This document shows, piece by piece, positions 47,501 to 57,243 of a DNA stretch of 64,000 nucleotides. Made by a program: the position numbers and the translations under genes. The notes beneath the pieces were generated by a model. The model searched no databases, was not told where the DNA came from, and saw only the letters and a program-made list of their open reading frames with translations. Each line of letters begins with the position of its first letter. Position 1 is the first letter of the stretch. The DNA comes from Acholeplasmatales bacterium (GTDB lineage Bacteria > Bacillota_I > Bacilli_A > Izemoplasmatales > Izemoplasmataceae), in the NCBI GenBank assembly GCA_007694145.1, contig RECF01000062.1:1-64000 (forward strand), written 5' to 3'.

Positions 47501-48290
47501 CGATGGTGTCATCAGCAAAACCGAGCAAATCAACGAGCGGTACAAAGTGACTGTCGAAGGTGAAAACGGTGAAGTTCTGACGTATGAGACCAACAGTGGC
47601 GTCACGTTGCTTGTCAGCCAAGGCGACAAAGTCAAGTCCGGCGACATGATCACCCAAGGTTCCATCGATCCCAAACAGCTGCTCAAGGCAACCGATGCCG
47701 AAACGGTCCAACAGTACTTGCTTAAGGAAGTACAAAAAGTTTACCAGGCCCAAAGGGTTGAAATTTCCGACAAGCATGTTGAAATCATCATCCACCAAAT
47801 GATGCGCAAGGTCAACATCATCATCGAAGGGGAAACCGACTTGCTTCCCGGTGCCCAAATCTCCCTTCGCGAGTTTAAAGAAGCCAATGCCAAAGCGCTT
47901 GCCGCGCGCAAGAAGCCAGCCATCGGCCGACCCGTTTTGCTTGGCATTACGCGCGCCTCACTGCGCAGCGAATCGTTCCTCAGCGCCGCCAGTTTCCAAG
48001 AGACCACCCGCGTACTGACCGACGCCGCCATCCGCGGTAAAGTCGATGAACTCGTCGGACTCAAGGAAAATGTCATCATTGGTGGTTTGATTCCCGCTGG
48101 TACCGGCATCCTCAAACATACGCACTTCGATTATGAAAAAGCGGAAATGGATGTAGAACCCGACGAGGAAGCGTTGCTTCGGACGGTCACCCGACCACGC
48201 GACATCGAATATGATGAAGAAGACGAGAACGAAACACCGTATGATGAGTTGCTTGAAGTACTCGATGAAGAAGACGGTTTGTACGAATAA
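44580..48290 (+). CDS. rpoC: RNA polymerase beta-prime subunit
   Basis: Carries the active-site magnesium and the bridge helix. 1236 residues: N-terminal zinc finger (CACNN... and CPHC), the sigma-binding coiled coil near the [18 protein letters not shown] segment, the absolutely conserved NADFDGDQM, the second zinc site (CKKCYG), and the trigger-loop region. The C terminus is strongly acidic ([25 protein letters not shown], in pieces). AAGGTGA precedes the ATG. Confidence 0.98.
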   Translation: MSKKFSHYKIRLASPEEMLSWSYGEVEKHETINYRTLKPERKGLFCEEIFGPTKDFQCACNNKSKRSSQSGKKCPHCGVEITESKVRRERMGHIKLAAPVVHTWYLRNTPSRIATLLDIKPKDLEEVVYLASYIVIDKGDTDLTYKQILSEAKYTEKYMEYGHRFRALTGAEAVKILLQQIDLKEAVYRLRKELPTASKQKREKIIKRLEVIEAFNHSDNKPEWMVLEVLPVIPPELRPMVQLDGGRFATTDLNDLYRRILNRNNRLKRQIEQNAPHLITKNEKRMLQEAVDALIDNSKRGRKVVVEKNRPLKSLSDMLRGKQGRFRQNLLGKRVDYSGRSVIVVGPDLEMYQCGLPREMAISLFKPFVIRELIIRELASNIKSAKAKIEKLDPVIWGVLEDVIKEHPVLLNRAPTLHRLGIQAFEPKLVEGKAIRLHPLVTPAFNADFDGDQMAVHVPLSEEAQAEARVLMLASNNILNPKDGRPVVTPSQDMVLGNYYLTLERPGAKGEGKVFGDYNEAMIAFENKAITLHTRIALRGDALGNAPLTAEQKSGYLVTTFGKLTFNEILPKSFPYLNEPTQENLAKNTPDKYFIKRGENIPERIREMPVIEPFKKNFLSAIISRVFVDFKINDTSKMLDKMKNLGFKYSTYAGITVSAFDVTPYSRKTEVLAEADAAVEKIQDLFEMGLLTENERYNQVLKVWENTKKVIESGLLKELAHDNHIFMMSDSGSRGSASNFTQLAGMRGLMFTPTGKTIELPIKAAFREGLTMSEFFISTHGARKGSTDTALKTADSGYLTRRLVDVSQDLVITESDCNTDRGVVVSAIIDDDGRIIEPLGDRLSGRYTQQTVVHPETGEIIAPRNTYITEAIAVDIVNAGIEAVKIRSVLTCNAKNGLCKKCYGQNLATGELVEVGESVGIIAAQSIGEPGTQLTMRTFHTGGVAGADITQGLPRIQELFEARTPKGKAIISEVDGVISKTEQINERYKVTVEGENGEVLTYETNSGVTLLVSQGDKVKSGDMITQGSIDPKQLLKATDAETVQQYLLKEVQKVYQAQRVEISDKHVEIIIHQMMRKVNIIIEGETDLLPGAQISLREFKEANAKALAARKKPAIGRPVLLGITRASLRSESFLSAASFQETTRVLTDAAIRGKVDELVGLKENVIIGGLIPAGTGILKHTHFDYEKAEMDVEPDEEALLRTVTRPRDIEYDEEDENETPYDELLEVLDEEDGLYE

Positions 48291-48304
48291 CCCGGATAAT
48301 TGAT

Positions 48305-48330
48305 GTGCCGGCGGCCCAGGTCGCCGGCAC
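48305..48330. other. Stem-loop after rpoC without a T run
   Basis: GTGCCGGCG / CGCCGGCAC, 9-bp perfect GC-rich stem with 8-base loop, 14 bases after the rpoC stop. GATTTAC follows instead of T residues, so it is a weak terminator at best; may protect the 3' end of the rpoBC mRNA. Confidence 0.55.
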
Positions 48331-48355
48331 GATTTACAAATTGATAACATAAGGG

Positions 48356-48384
48356 TTGACACACCTGGTTCAGTGTTATATAAT
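48356..48384 (+). promoter_or_regulatory. Promoter of the str operon
   Basis: Exact TTGACA and TATAAT, 17-base spacer. Drives rpsL-rpsG-fusA. Confidence 0.92.
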
Positions 48385-48402
48385 TATCCATGCGCTAGAC
48401 GA

Positions 48403-48440
48403 TTAAAAACATCAGGGTGGACTTCAGCCCTTGTTTTTAT
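48403..48440 (+). promoter_or_regulatory. Attenuator-like hairpin in the str leader
   Basis: In the 110-base leader of rpsL, AAAAAC (48403 on) and CAGGG can pair with CCCTTG and GTTTTT downstream, giving a stem-loop that ends in a T run before the ribosome-binding site. Looks like a transcription attenuator; the regulator (S7, S12 or another signal) is unknown. Confidence 0.45.
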
Positions 48441-48498
48441 GAACAAACCGGCACACTTGGATGTGTTGTCATCATTAATGAAGAGAGGAGGAACCCAT

Positions 48499-48906
48499 AT
48501 GCCGACCATTAACCAACTGGTGAGAAAAGGTAGACACTCCAAAGTCAAGAAAACCAAATCACCGCACTTGGGAATCGGTTTCAACTCCATTAAGAAGGAG
48601 TACACGGACACACCGAGCCCACAAAAACGTGGCGTTTGTACACGCGTAGCGACCATGACGCCCAAAAAGCCGAACTCGGCCCTGCGCAAGTATGCCCGTG
48701 TTCGCTTGACCAACAGCATTGAGGTCACAGCCTATATTCCCGGAATCGGTCACAAGCTCCAGGAACATAGTGTCGTACTCATTCGCGGCGGTCGTGTCAA
48801 AGACCTTCCCGGTGTCCGCTATCACGTTGTGCGTGGTACACGCGACACCACGGGTGTTGAAAAACGTAAACAAGGGCGTTCCAAATACGGCGCCAAGAAA
48901 AGCTAA
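48499..48906 (+). CDS. rpsL: 30S ribosomal protein S12
   Basis: Decoding-centre protein controlling accuracy. 135 residues; [11 protein letters not shown] start, [11 protein letters not shown] with the Lys of the streptomycin-sensitive form, and the GVRYHVVRG segment. GAGGAGG sets the ATG at 48499; the frame extends 42 codons upstream through the leader without a site. The L7Ae-like gene ybxF, which sits between rpoC and rpsL in Bacillus, is absent. Confidence 0.98.
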   Translation: MPTINQLVRKGRHSKVKKTKSPHLGIGFNSIKKEYTDTPSPQKRGVCTRVATMTPKKPNSALRKYARVRLTNSIEVTAYIPGIGHKLQEHSVVLIRGGRVKDLPGVRYHVVRGTRDTTGVEKRKQGRSKYGAKKS

Positions 48907-48936
48907 TAGCTGACCAAGTCGGCTATGTTTAATTTT
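48907..48936 (+). other. Hairpin between rpsL and rpsG
   Basis: TAGCTGAC-CAA-GTCGGCTA, 8-bp stem (one G-T pair) followed by the T-rich TGTTTAATTTT. In E. coli S7 binds the S12-S7 intercistronic region; this may be an equivalent control site or a leaky attenuator. Inference from position. Confidence 0.4.
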
Positions 48937-48964
48937 CCATGTTATCTGAAAGGAGGAATATGCC

Positions 48965-49435
48965 ATGCCTCGTAAAGGCCACATTCCCAAAAGAGATGTC
49001 CTGCCCGATCCGATCTACCATTCAAAGTTGGTCACTAAATTGATTAACAGCATCATGAAAGATGGTAAGAAAGGTACGGCGCAAGAAATTTTGTACAACG
49101 CCTTCAAACGCGTTGAAGAGACCGCCAATAAACCGCCGCTGGAAGTATTTGAGGACGCATTAAACAACATCATGCCCGTCTTCGAAGTGCGTTCCCGCCG
49201 CATCGGGGGTCAAAACTATCAAATTCCCACAGAAGTTCGCAATGAAAGACGTTACACCCTTGGACTCAGATGGCTCGTACTCTACTCAAGACTCAGAACT
49301 GAAAAGACCATGGAAGAGCGACTTGCCAAGGAAATCATCGATGCAGCCAATGGACTGGGCGCTTCCGTCAAGAAACGTGAAGACATGCACAGAATGGCTG
49401 ATGCCAACAAAGCTTTCGCGCATTATCGTTGGTAG
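48965..49435 (+). CDS. rpsG: 30S ribosomal protein S7
   Basis: Primary assembly protein of the 30S head. 156 residues; [17 protein letters not shown] start, [19 protein letters not shown] in the middle and the [20 protein letters not shown] end (read in pieces). AAGGAGG precedes the ATG. Confidence 0.98.
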   Translation: MPRKGHIPKRDVLPDPIYHSKLVTKLINSIMKDGKKGTAQEILYNAFKRVEETANKPPLEVFEDALNNIMPVFEVRSRRIGGQNYQIPTEVRNERRYTLGLRWLVLYSRLRTEKTMEERLAKEIIDAANGLGASVKKREDMHRMADANKAFAHYRW

Positions 49436-49450
49436 GAAGGAGAACACAAT

Positions 49451-51520
49451 ATGGCGCGTACATTCAGTTTGGAAAAAACACGAAACATTGGAATCATGGC
49501 TCATATTGATGCGGGGAAAACCACGACAACCGAACGCGTCTTATTTCATACCGGCAAAATTCACAAAATGGGTGAAACCCATGACGGGGCTTCTCAGATG
49601 GACTGGATGGCCCAAGAACAAGAGCGCGGCATTACCATCACCTCGGCCGCTACGACCGCCCTTTGGAAAGACCACCGTGTCAACATCATCGACACCCCAG
49701 GACATGTCGACTTCACCGTTGAAGTGTCCCGCTCGCTACGTGTCCTAGACGGCGCTGTCGCCGTATTAGATGCCCAAGCCGGTGTCGAACCCCAAACCGA
49801 GACGGTCTGGCGTCAGGCGACAGAGTACCGTGTTCCCCGCATCGTACTCATCAACAAAATGGACAAAATCGGTGCTGATTTCGACTACAGCCTCCAATCG
49901 ATCCGCAGCCGCTTAGGCGCTGAGGGTGTTGCCATCCAATGGCCGATCGGTGCTGAAAATCAGTTTGAAGGCATCGTCGATTTAGTCGAGCAAAAAGCCT
50001 ATCGCTTCGATGGTTCAGCCGAAGAAAAATCCGTAGAAATCCCCATTCCCGAAGAACTCGTTGATATTGTTGCGGAAAAACGGGATGAGTTGATTCAAAA
50101 ACTCGCCGACTTCAACGAAGAGATGATGATGCAGTATCTTGAAGAAGAAGAGATTTCTGTCGAGTTAATCAAAGAAACGATGCGTGCCGCCACGCTCAGT
50201 GTCCAGTTTTTCCCGGTCCTTTGCGGCAGCGCCTTCAAAAACAAAGGCATCAAGATGATGCTTGACGCGGTCATCGATTATTTGCCCTCACCCACCGACG
50301 TTGTTGAAGTCAAAGGCGTCATGAAAAATGGCGATGAGGTCCTCGTGCCCTCAACCGACGAAGAAAAGTTCGCCGCGCTCGCCTTCAAGGTTATGACCGA
50401 TCCGTTTGTCGGCAAACTGACCTTCTTCCGGATTTATTCCGGTACGCTCAAAAAGGGCTCTTACGTCATGAACACCTCAAAAGGCACCAAGGAACGTATC
50501 GGCCGCATTCTACTCATGCATGCGAACCACCGCGAAGAAGTCGATGAAGTGTATGCCGGCGATATCGCCGCAGCCATCGGCCTCAAGAACACCACCACCG
50601 GCGATACGCTTGCCCAAGAACGCCACGATATCATCCTTGAGAAGATGAACTTCCCCGAACCGGTCATCAGCGTCGCCATCGAACCGAAATCAAAAGGCGA
50701 CCAAGACAAGATGGGGATAGCTTTGCAAAAGCTGTCTGAGGAAGATCCCACCTTCAGAACCTACACCGATCAAGAGACTGGACAAACCATCATTGCCGGT
50801 ATGGGTGAACTGCATCTTGACATCATCGTCGACCGGATGCGTCGCGAGTTCAAAGTAGAAGCCAATGTCGGGGCCCCACAGGTCAGCTATCGCGAGACCA
50901 TCACGCAAGCAGCCGACATCGAAGGACGTTTTGTGCGTCAGTCCGGGGGTCGTGGTCAATACGGCCATGTCTGGATTACCTTCGAACCCAATCCTGGCAA
51001 AGGGTATGAATTCGTCGACAAAGTCGTCGGCGGCGTCGTGCCACGAGAATACATCCCGGTCGTTGACAAAGGTCTGCATGACTCACTTGAAGACGGCGTG
51101 TTGGCCGGCTATCCGCTCATCGATATCAAAGCAACGCTCTATGACGGATCCTACCACGATGTCGACTCATCGGAAATGGCGTTTAAGATTGCCGCTTCCA
51201 TCGCGCTCAAGGCGACCCGTGAGAAATGCCAGCCAATCATCCTTGAACCGATTATGGATGTCGATGTCATCACACCTGACGACTATCTCGGCAACATCAT
51301 CGGTGACTTGACGGCCCGTCGCGGTAAAATCGAAGCGCAGTCGCAACGCGGCAATGCGCATCAAATTGAGGCCAAAGTACCCTTGTCGGAAATGTTCGGT
51401 TATGCGACCGGTCTCCGCTCAAACAGCCAAGGCCGTGCCAACTACTCGATGAACTTTTCACACTATGAATCGGCACCCAAATCCATCTCGGAAGAAATCA
51501 TCAAAAAACGTAACGGCTAA
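49451..51520 (+). CDS. fusA: Elongation factor G
   Basis: Translocation GTPase. 689 residues: G1 [12 protein letters not shown] near 17, switch [10 protein letters not shown] with the catalytic His, NKMDK for guanine, then domains II-V; the domain IV tip region [13 protein letters not shown] and the C-terminal [14 protein letters not shown] are canonical. AAGGAG precedes the ATG. Compare the paralogue at 52977. Confidence 0.98.
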   Translation: MARTFSLEKTRNIGIMAHIDAGKTTTTERVLFHTGKIHKMGETHDGASQMDWMAQEQERGITITSAATTALWKDHRVNIIDTPGHVDFTVEVSRSLRVLDGAVAVLDAQAGVEPQTETVWRQATEYRVPRIVLINKMDKIGADFDYSLQSIRSRLGAEGVAIQWPIGAENQFEGIVDLVEQKAYRFDGSAEEKSVEIPIPEELVDIVAEKRDELIQKLADFNEEMMMQYLEEEEISVELIKETMRAATLSVQFFPVLCGSAFKNKGIKMMLDAVIDYLPSPTDVVEVKGVMKNGDEVLVPSTDEEKFAALAFKVMTDPFVGKLTFFRIYSGTLKKGSYVMNTSKGTKERIGRILLMHANHREEVDEVYAGDIAAAIGLKNTTTGDTLAQERHDIILEKMNFPEPVISVAIEPKSKGDQDKMGIALQKLSEEDPTFRTYTDQETGQTIIAGMGELHLDIIVDRMRREFKVEANVGAPQVSYRETITQAADIEGRFVRQSGGRGQYGHVWITFEPNPGKGYEFVDKVVGGVVPREYIPVVDKGLHDSLEDGVLAGYPLIDIKATLYDGSYHDVDSSEMAFKIAASIALKATREKCQPIILEPIMDVDVITPDDYLGNIIGDLTARRGKIEAQSQRGNAHQIEAKVPLSEMFGYATGLRSNSQGRANYSMNFSHYESAPKSISEEIIKKRNG

Positions 51521-51546
51521 CACGGCGGACCAGTTACACGAATGAC

Positions 51547-51575
51547 TTGCAATCACCATGGATTTAAGTTAAAAT
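51547..51575 (+). promoter_or_regulatory. Promoter of tuf
   Basis: TTGCAA, 17-base spacer, TAAAAT in the 92-base gap after fusA, allowing tuf to be made in excess of the rest of the str operon. Confidence 0.6.
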
Positions 51576-51612
51576 AACTATGATATAAGACCAAATCAAG
51601 GAGGAAACACTA

Positions 51613-52803
51613 ATGGGTAAACAAAAATTTGAACGTACAAAACCCCATGTCAATATTGGCACCATTGGCCACGTCGACCACGGAAAAACGACATTGACTG
51701 CCGCCATTGCGACCATTTTGGCCAAACGGGGCATCGGTGGAACAACGGCCGCAACCTATGATTCCATCGACAATGCGCCTGAAGAGAAAGAAAGAGGCAT
51801 CACCATCAACACCGCACACATCGAGTATTCAACTGAAGCGCGCCATTATGCGCACGTTGATTGCCCCGGCCACGCGGACTACGTCAAAAACATGATCACT
51901 GGCGCTGCCCAAATGGACGGTGCGATTCTCGTGGTCAGCGCCGCTGACGGCCCGATGCCGCAAACCCGTGAACACATCCTGCTCAGCCGCCAAGTCGGCG
52001 TGCCAAAACTGGTTGTTTTCATGAACAAAGTCGACATGGTCGACGATGAAGAACTACTCGAACTGGTTGAACTTGAGATTCGCGAACTGCTCAGCGAATA
52101 CGACTTCCCAGGCGACGACATTCCTGTCATTCGTGGTTCTGCCCTCAGAGCGCTTGAAGGCGACGAAAACTATGAAGAGAATGTCATCGAACTGATGGAA
52201 GCTGTCGACACGTACATCGAAGATCCTATCCGTGAAACCGACAAGCCGTTCCTGATGCCTGTCGAGGACGTCTTCTCCATTACTGGACGCGGTACGGTTG
52301 CAACGGGTCGTATCGACCGTGGAACCATCAAAGTCCAAGAAGAAATTGAGATCGTTGGTATCCGTGCCACACGCAAATGTGTTGTAACCGGTGTTGAAAT
52401 GTTCCGCAAACTGCTTGACCGCGGTGAAGCTGGCGACAACATCGGCGCCTTGCTTCGTGGTGTAAGCCGTGAAGACATCGAACGTGGCCAAGTACTTGCT
52501 AAACCGGGCAGCGTGACCCCCCACACAAGATTCCGTGGTGAAGTCTATGTCCTCTCTAAAGCAGAAGGCGGACGCCACACGGCGTTCTTCTCGAACTACA
52601 GACCGCAGTTTTACTTCCGTACGACCGATGTGACCGGTGTCATCGAACTGCCTGAGGGCGTTGAGATGGTCATGCCTGGTGACAACGTCGAGATGATCGT
52701 TGACCTGATTCACCCCATCGCCCTTGAACAAGGTACGAAGTTCTCGATCCGCGAAGGTGGACGTACAGTCGGCGCCGGCATCGTTGCCGAAGTCATCAAG
52801 TAG
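51613..52803 (+). CDS. tuf: Elongation factor Tu
   Basis: Delivers aminoacyl-tRNA to the ribosome. 396 residues: [13 protein letters not shown] near 19, DCPGHADYV near 81, [16 protein letters not shown] near 136. The kirromycin/GE2270 regions look ordinary. AAGGAGG precedes the ATG. Followed by a long terminator hairpin, so the S10 operon does not follow tuf here as it does in Bacillus. Confidence 0.98.
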   Translation: MGKQKFERTKPHVNIGTIGHVDHGKTTLTAAIATILAKRGIGGTTAATYDSIDNAPEEKERGITINTAHIEYSTEARHYAHVDCPGHADYVKNMITGAAQMDGAILVVSAADGPMPQTREHILLSRQVGVPKLVVFMNKVDMVDDEELLELVELEIRELLSEYDFPGDDIPVIRGSALRALEGDENYEENVIELMEAVDTYIEDPIRETDKPFLMPVEDVFSITGRGTVATGRIDRGTIKVQEEIEIVGIRATRKCVVTGVEMFRKLLDRGEAGDNIGALLRGVSREDIERGQVLAKPGSVTPHTRFRGEVYVLSKAEGGRHTAFFSNYRPQFYFRTTDVTGVIELPEGVEMVMPGDNVEMIVDLIHPIALEQGTKFSIREGGRTVGAGIVAEVIK

Positions 52804-52822
52804 TCTGATTTCCAAGCGTCTT

Positions 52823-52878
52823 AAGGCCATAAAGTTAAGGATCTGATCGGATCTTTCATCTTTATGGCCTTTTTTTTC
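52823..52878 (+). terminator. Terminator after tuf
   Basis: AAGGCCATAAAG / CTTTATGGCCTT, 12-bp perfect stem with a 25-base inner part containing GATC repeats, then eight T. Confidence 0.92.
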
Positions 52879-52929
52879 CAGCACAAGCGGGCCGTGTTTT
52901 CAAGACGTCGTTCAAGCGGCCACAGCCTG

Positions 52930-52938
52930 TGCTATAAT
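52930..52938 (+). promoter_or_regulatory. Extended -10 promoter of the EF-G paralogue
   Basis: TGCTATAAT, perfect extended -10; -35 poor. Confidence 0.65.
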
Positions 52939-52976
52939 AGACATGAAGTCAAATATTCCATGGAGGCAAATGTTTC

Positions 52977-55064
52977 ATGAAACAGTATGATACCGCTAAA
53001 ATACGTAACATCGCCATCCTCGGACATCTCGGTTCAGGCAAGACCTCCTTGTCCGAATCCATTTTATACGTCACCGGTGCGATCGGCAAAAAAGGTGAAG
53101 TTGAAAAGAAGAATACCGTTGCCGACTACTTGCCTGAAGAGCATACGAGGCAAACCACATTGGCCATGAGTCTCATTCCATGTGCGTGGCAAGACTACAA
53201 GTTCAACTTCATCGATACACCAGGTAGTGAAGAGTTCCTCGGTGAACTGAATCAGGTCCTGTCCGTGGTCAAAGGTGCCATCTTGGTCATCGATGGTGCT
53301 AAGGGCATTGAAGTTGGAACGGAGCGCATTTGGATTGAGTTGACCAAACGCCACATTCCGACCATCATCTTCATCAACAAACTCGACAAGGAAAACATCA
53401 AATTCAACGAACTCATCAGCAACATCCGCGAACGTTTTGGCAAGCAGGTGGTTCCCTTCTCCTGGCCCATTGGCGAAGCCGCTGATTTCAATGGCTATGT
53501 AGACATGATTGAAATGCAAGCCCGTGTCACCGATTCGCAAGATGCAAGCCAGCCGGTCGACATGCCGGCAGACCTCGCCGATGAGGTGGCATCTTGGCGT
53601 GAGCAAATTGTCGAAGCCGTCGCTGAGTCATCGGAAGAACTGCTTGAGAAGTATTTTGAAGGGGAAGAACTGACACTCGATGAGATCCGTTCTGCCCTGC
53701 GTACCGGTGTCATGGCTGCCGAACTCTATCCCATCGTTGTCGGCAGCGCGACCAAGACACTCGGCATGCGAACCATGCTCGACATGCTTGGCAATTTCTT
53801 CCCTGCACCGGATGAGTTAAAGCCGATGAAGGGCACAGACCTGGGAACCGGCGAGACCGTCATCCGTAAAACCGACAACAACGAACCGTTCTCAGCCTAT
53901 GTATTCAAAACAACCGTCGACCCGTTCATCGGTGCTGTCAACTTGTTCAAAGTCGTTTCAGGCACCTTGTCGGCAGGGCGCGAAATTCTCGTTGCCAACA
54001 ACAAGGAAACCGAAAAAGTGAGCCAGCTGTTCACGATGTCGGGCAAAACCCAGGTGCCGCTAGAAACCATCAGTGCTGGTGATATCGGTGCGGTAGCGAA
54101 ACTCGACAACATTTTCACTGGTGCCACCTTATGCGACCCGAAACATCCGGTTGTATTCGAAGGGGCCGAGATTCCTACGCCAACGATTTACATGGCCGTC
54201 CAGCCGAAGAACAAACAAGATGAAGATAAAATTTCATCCGCCTTGCAACGCCTACGCACCGAAGATCCGACCTTTGAAGTCGTCCGCAACAAGGAAACGG
54301 CTCAGCTTTTGATTGGTGGACAAGGGCACACGCACATCGGCTTCATTCTTGAGAAAATGAAAAATATGTTCAAAGTCGATGTCGACACCGCCGATCAGCG
54401 GATTGTCTACCGTGAGACCATCAAGAAGCGGACCGAAGCGCAAGGTCGCCACAAAAAACAATCGGGCGGTGCCGGTCAGTTCGGCGATGTTTGGATTCGT
54501 TTTGAGCCACTCAACTCCAATGAAAAAACATTTGAGTTTACCGATCAAGTTGTCGGTGGTTCCGTTCCGAAAAACTACTTCCCCGCTGTTGAGAAAGGTT
54601 TGGTTGAAACACTCGAAGCCGGACCGCTTGCTGGGTTCCCTGTCATCGGCGTCAAAGCCACTTTGTATGACGGGTCGTACCATCCAGTCGACTCCAATGA
54701 GATTTCCTTTAAACTAGCAGCGTCGCTCGCATTCCGCAACGCCTGCAAAGATGCACAGCCGACCATTCTTGAACCCATCATGAAAGTGCGCATCACCGTG
54801 AAAGACGACTATGTCGGCGATGTCATGGGCGACATCAACAAGCGTCGTGGTCGTGTGCTTGGCATGGAACCCATCGGCGGTGGCATACAAGTCATCTCTG
54901 CCGATATTCCCGAAGCCGAAATTGTCAAGTATGCCATCGACCTCAAGGCGATGACCCAAGGTTCAGGGGCATTCACCCGTGAATTCGACCGTTATGAAGA
55001 GGTACCTGGCAACCTGATCGACAAAATTATCGAAGAACAAAAGCTTCAAGAAGAACGCAAGTAG
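52977..55064 (+). CDS. EF-G-like translational GTPase (second copy)
   Basis: 695-residue paralogue of EF-G with all five domains. G1 is GHLGSGKTS (16-24) and G4 is NKLDK, but switch II reads DTPGSEEF (80-87): the catalytic His after DTPG is Ser. The domain IV tip LYDGSYHPVDSNE is kept. Such EF-G2-type proteins are known in several phyla and often have weak or altered GTP hydrolysis; functions proposed include rescue or stress roles. Own promoter, GGAGG ten bases before the ATG, and own terminator. Exact role unknown. Confidence 0.93.
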   Translation: MKQYDTAKIRNIAILGHLGSGKTSLSESILYVTGAIGKKGEVEKKNTVADYLPEEHTRQTTLAMSLIPCAWQDYKFNFIDTPGSEEFLGELNQVLSVVKGAILVIDGAKGIEVGTERIWIELTKRHIPTIIFINKLDKENIKFNELISNIRERFGKQVVPFSWPIGEAADFNGYVDMIEMQARVTDSQDASQPVDMPADLADEVASWREQIVEAVAESSEELLEKYFEGEELTLDEIRSALRTGVMAAELYPIVVGSATKTLGMRTMLDMLGNFFPAPDELKPMKGTDLGTGETVIRKTDNNEPFSAYVFKTTVDPFIGAVNLFKVVSGTLSAGREILVANNKETEKVSQLFTMSGKTQVPLETISAGDIGAVAKLDNIFTGATLCDPKHPVVFEGAEIPTPTIYMAVQPKNKQDEDKISSALQRLRTEDPTFEVVRNKETAQLLIGGQGHTHIGFILEKMKNMFKVDVDTADQRIVYRETIKKRTEAQGRHKKQSGGAGQFGDVWIRFEPLNSNEKTFEFTDQVVGGSVPKNYFPAVEKGLVETLEAGPLAGFPVIGVKATLYDGSYHPVDSNEISFKLAASLAFRNACKDAQPTILEPIMKVRITVKDDYVGDVMGDINKRRGRVLGMEPIGGGIQVISADIPEAEIVKYAIDLKAMTQGSGAFTREFDRYEEVPGNLIDKIIEEQKLQEERK

Positions 55065-55074
55065 ACACCCTTGG

Positions 55075-55106
55075 CGGACCGCGCGAAAAAAGCGGTCCGT
55101 TTTTTT
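55075..55106 (+). terminator. Terminator after the EF-G paralogue
   Basis: CGGACCGC / GCGGTCCG 8-bp stem, 9-base loop with A run, then seven T. Confidence 0.92.
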
Positions 55107-55115
55107 GTCTTTCGC

Positions 55116-55144
55116 CTGAAATTTAGTGCGAAAAAGCGTATAAT
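55116..55144 (+). promoter_or_regulatory. Promoter of tatD
   Basis: CTGAAA, 17-base spacer, perfect TATAAT. Confidence 0.55.
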
Positions 55145-55166
55145 GGTACTACAAGGAGTTGATGTC

Positions 55167-55937
55167 ATGCTCATTGATACACACGTCCACCTGAACAATC
55201 CCGCCTTGCTTGAAACCTTACCCGCCGTGCTTGAGAAAGCCGAACGGGCCGGTGTAAAGACCATGGTGGTAGTCGGGTATGACCCGGCAAGTAACCTCAA
55301 GGCCCTTGAGCTTGCGAAGACGCATACACCGCTTTATGCGGCCGTTGGGTTTCACCCGACTGAGGCAACGAAAGTTAAAGAAGCCGACTATGCCACCTTA
55401 GCTGCGTGGCTTGAGTGCGAAAAGGTTGTCGCCCTTGGGGAAATCGGGCTTGACTTTTACTGGGACAAAACCCATCATGATACCCAAGTCGCGGTGTTCA
55501 AACGACAAATTGAAATGGCTCAGGCCCGTCGGTTGCCCATTGCCGTTCACATGCGTGATGCGACCGAAAAAACGTATGAAACGTTGAAACCGTACGCACC
55601 GCTTGTCGGTGTCATGCATTGTTACAGTGGGTCGGCGGAGATGGCCGAAAAGTTCGTCGGACTCGGCATGCACATTTCCCTCGGCGGTCCGGTCACCTTC
55701 AAAAATGCACGCGTCCCTAAAGCGGTCGCCCGCATCGTCCCGCTTGAGCGTCTCTTGATTGAGACGGATGCCCCGTATCTAGCCCCCCACCCTTACCGGG
55801 GGAAGCAGAATCATCCAGGCTATCTCCCCCTTATTGCCCAGGCGATTGCCGATGAACGCGGTATCACCTATGAAGCAGTGGCAGAAGCTACTACCCGTAA
55901 TGCACGGAAACTTTTCCTATTCAAGGAGGCGACATAA
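55167..55937 (+). CDS. tatD: TatD-family metal-dependent DNase
   Basis: Cytosolic 3'-5' exonuclease/AP-lyase-like hydrolase of the TIM-barrel amidohydrolase fold. 256 residues; metal ligands visible in THVHLN (His6, His8), GEIGLDFYW (Glu), HMRDA and HCYSGS (His) and ETDAPYLAP (Asp). AAGGAG eight bases before ATG 55167 overrides the longer open frame from 55071, which starts in the preceding terminator. Normally follows metG in Bacillus; here it heads a different operon. Overlaps the protease gene by one base. Confidence 0.93.
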   Translation: MLIDTHVHLNNPALLETLPAVLEKAERAGVKTMVVVGYDPASNLKALELAKTHTPLYAAVGFHPTEATKVKEADYATLAAWLECEKVVALGEIGLDFYWDKTHHDTQVAVFKRQIEMAQARRLPIAVHMRDATEKTYETLKPYAPLVGVMHCYSGSAEMAEKFVGLGMHISLGGPVTFKNARVPKAVARIVPLERLLIETDAPYLAPHPYRGKQNHPGYLPLIAQAIADERGITYEAVAEATTRNARKLFLFKEAT

Positions 55938-57220
55938 TGAAACGCATTTTCCTACTTCTCAGTCTCATGTCTTTGATGGTACTTGCGGCCTGTGATTACA
56001 ATTTTGATGGTGAGCGCACCGGGTTCACTGAAGATCAAATCCGCAATATTGTTGACGATCACATCGCCAACCGTGGTGATGAGAACTTGCTTTACATCAC
56101 CGAAGCCCAGCTTGTTACACTGATCAACAGTCTCTTACCGGCGACACTCTCACCTCAGGAAATCGCCGATATCGTGACCGAGTACGTTCCGACGGACTTG
56201 ACCCGAGGAGAAATACTCGATCTGATTATCGACCTGATGCCTGAAGACCGTTACACGACGACATACGACCTGGCCTCATTTGAACAGCACCTCGTCGACA
56301 TGGTCGCCGATCGGGCAAATAGCCTCGTTGGCATCCAGTCATTGCGCGGGTTAACTGGTGGCACGGGTTCTGGTGTCATTTACAAAAGTGTCGGCAATCG
56401 CTATTATGTCATCACCAACCATCATGTCATTGAAAATCACACCGAGATTGAAGTGATTTATGAGCGCAACGGCATCTTGTTCACCATCGGCTTCGACGAT
56501 ATTACCTTCTATGGTTCAGATGCCACCACCGATGTGGCGGTGTTGTCTTTTGTATCGGACAAAGCGTTTGATGTCGCCCCGTTTGCGGACTCGTATTTGT
56601 TGCAGGTTGGCCAAATCGTCATCGCGATGGGGAATCCACTTGGTTTCAATTACTATGGTACTGTCACCCAGGGGGTGCTTTCTGGCACGACCCGTTTCAT
56701 GGAACAGGGTGATTTCAACGCCACCGTCTTGCAGCACGATGCGGCCTTGAGTCCTGGAAACAGCGGCGGTCCACTTTTCAACATCAACGGTGAAGTCATC
56801 GGCATCAACTTTATGAAAATCATTGACTCAGTGGCATCGGGCATCGGCTTTGCCATACCGAGCAATACCGTCTTACGCATTGCCAAAGATCTTGAAGAGG
56901 TCGGCACCATCATCCGCCCGTTCCTCGGTATTTCCTCAGCGGTTTTGGTGAATGAATGCGGCCTTGACTATGGGGTTTGCCTCAGCGAAGTCATCGCAGG
57001 CGGTGCCGCAGCCGCGGCCGGTTTGCGTCCCGGTGATGTCATTATCGGCTATCGCCACGCAAGCGAAGAAGCGTTCTTACCCATTTTCAATTTCAATGAT
57101 TTGCGCGAAGCCATTCTAAACTCGCGTGTCGGCGACCAAGTCGTCGTAGAGTATATTCGTGATGGTGAGACATTCACCTCACCAACAACCGAACTGAACC
57201 CCCATCCTGACGATGCGTAG
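55937..57220 (+). CDS. Lipid-anchored DegP/HtrA-like serine protease with PDZ domain
   Basis: Surface protease of the trypsin (S1C) class. Signal with lipobox LAAC (Cys19), so predicted to be tethered outside the membrane. Residues 30-101 are four helical repeats of about 14 residues (at 30, 54, 71 and 88) sharing (F/I/L)(T/S)xxx(I/L)xx(I/L), a fifth partial at 111. Protease domain about 140-320: GTGSG, His163 in NHHV, Asp199 in TTDVAV, Ser276 in SPGNSGGP. PDZ domain about 330-422 with GLRPGDVI. No membrane helix as in HtrA. ATG overlaps the tatD stop (TAATG). Likely envelope quality control. Confidence 0.9.
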   Translation: MKRIFLLLSLMSLMVLAACDYNFDGERTGFTEDQIRNIVDDHIANRGDENLLYITEAQLVTLINSLLPATLSPQEIADIVTEYVPTDLTRGEILDLIIDLMPEDRYTTTYDLASFEQHLVDMVADRANSLVGIQSLRGLTGGTGSGVIYKSVGNRYYVITNHHVIENHTEIEVIYERNGILFTIGFDDITFYGSDATTDVAVLSFVSDKAFDVAPFADSYLLQVGQIVIAMGNPLGFNYYGTVTQGVLSGTTRFMEQGDFNATVLQHDAALSPGNSGGPLFNINGEVIGINFMKIIDSVASGIGFAIPSNTVLRIAKDLEEVGTIIRPFLGISSAVLVNECGLDYGVCLSEVIAGGAAAAAGLRPGDVIIGYRHASEEAFLPIFNFNDLREAILNSRVGDQVVVEYIRDGETFTSPTTELNPHPDDA

Positions 57221-57243
57221 ACAGTTAATGAGGAGGCCATAAC

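Noticed and set aside
49242-49748. 168-codon + strand frame over rpsG and fusA
   Set aside because: Out-of-frame overlap with two conserved genes; composition shows no protein family and no start signal.
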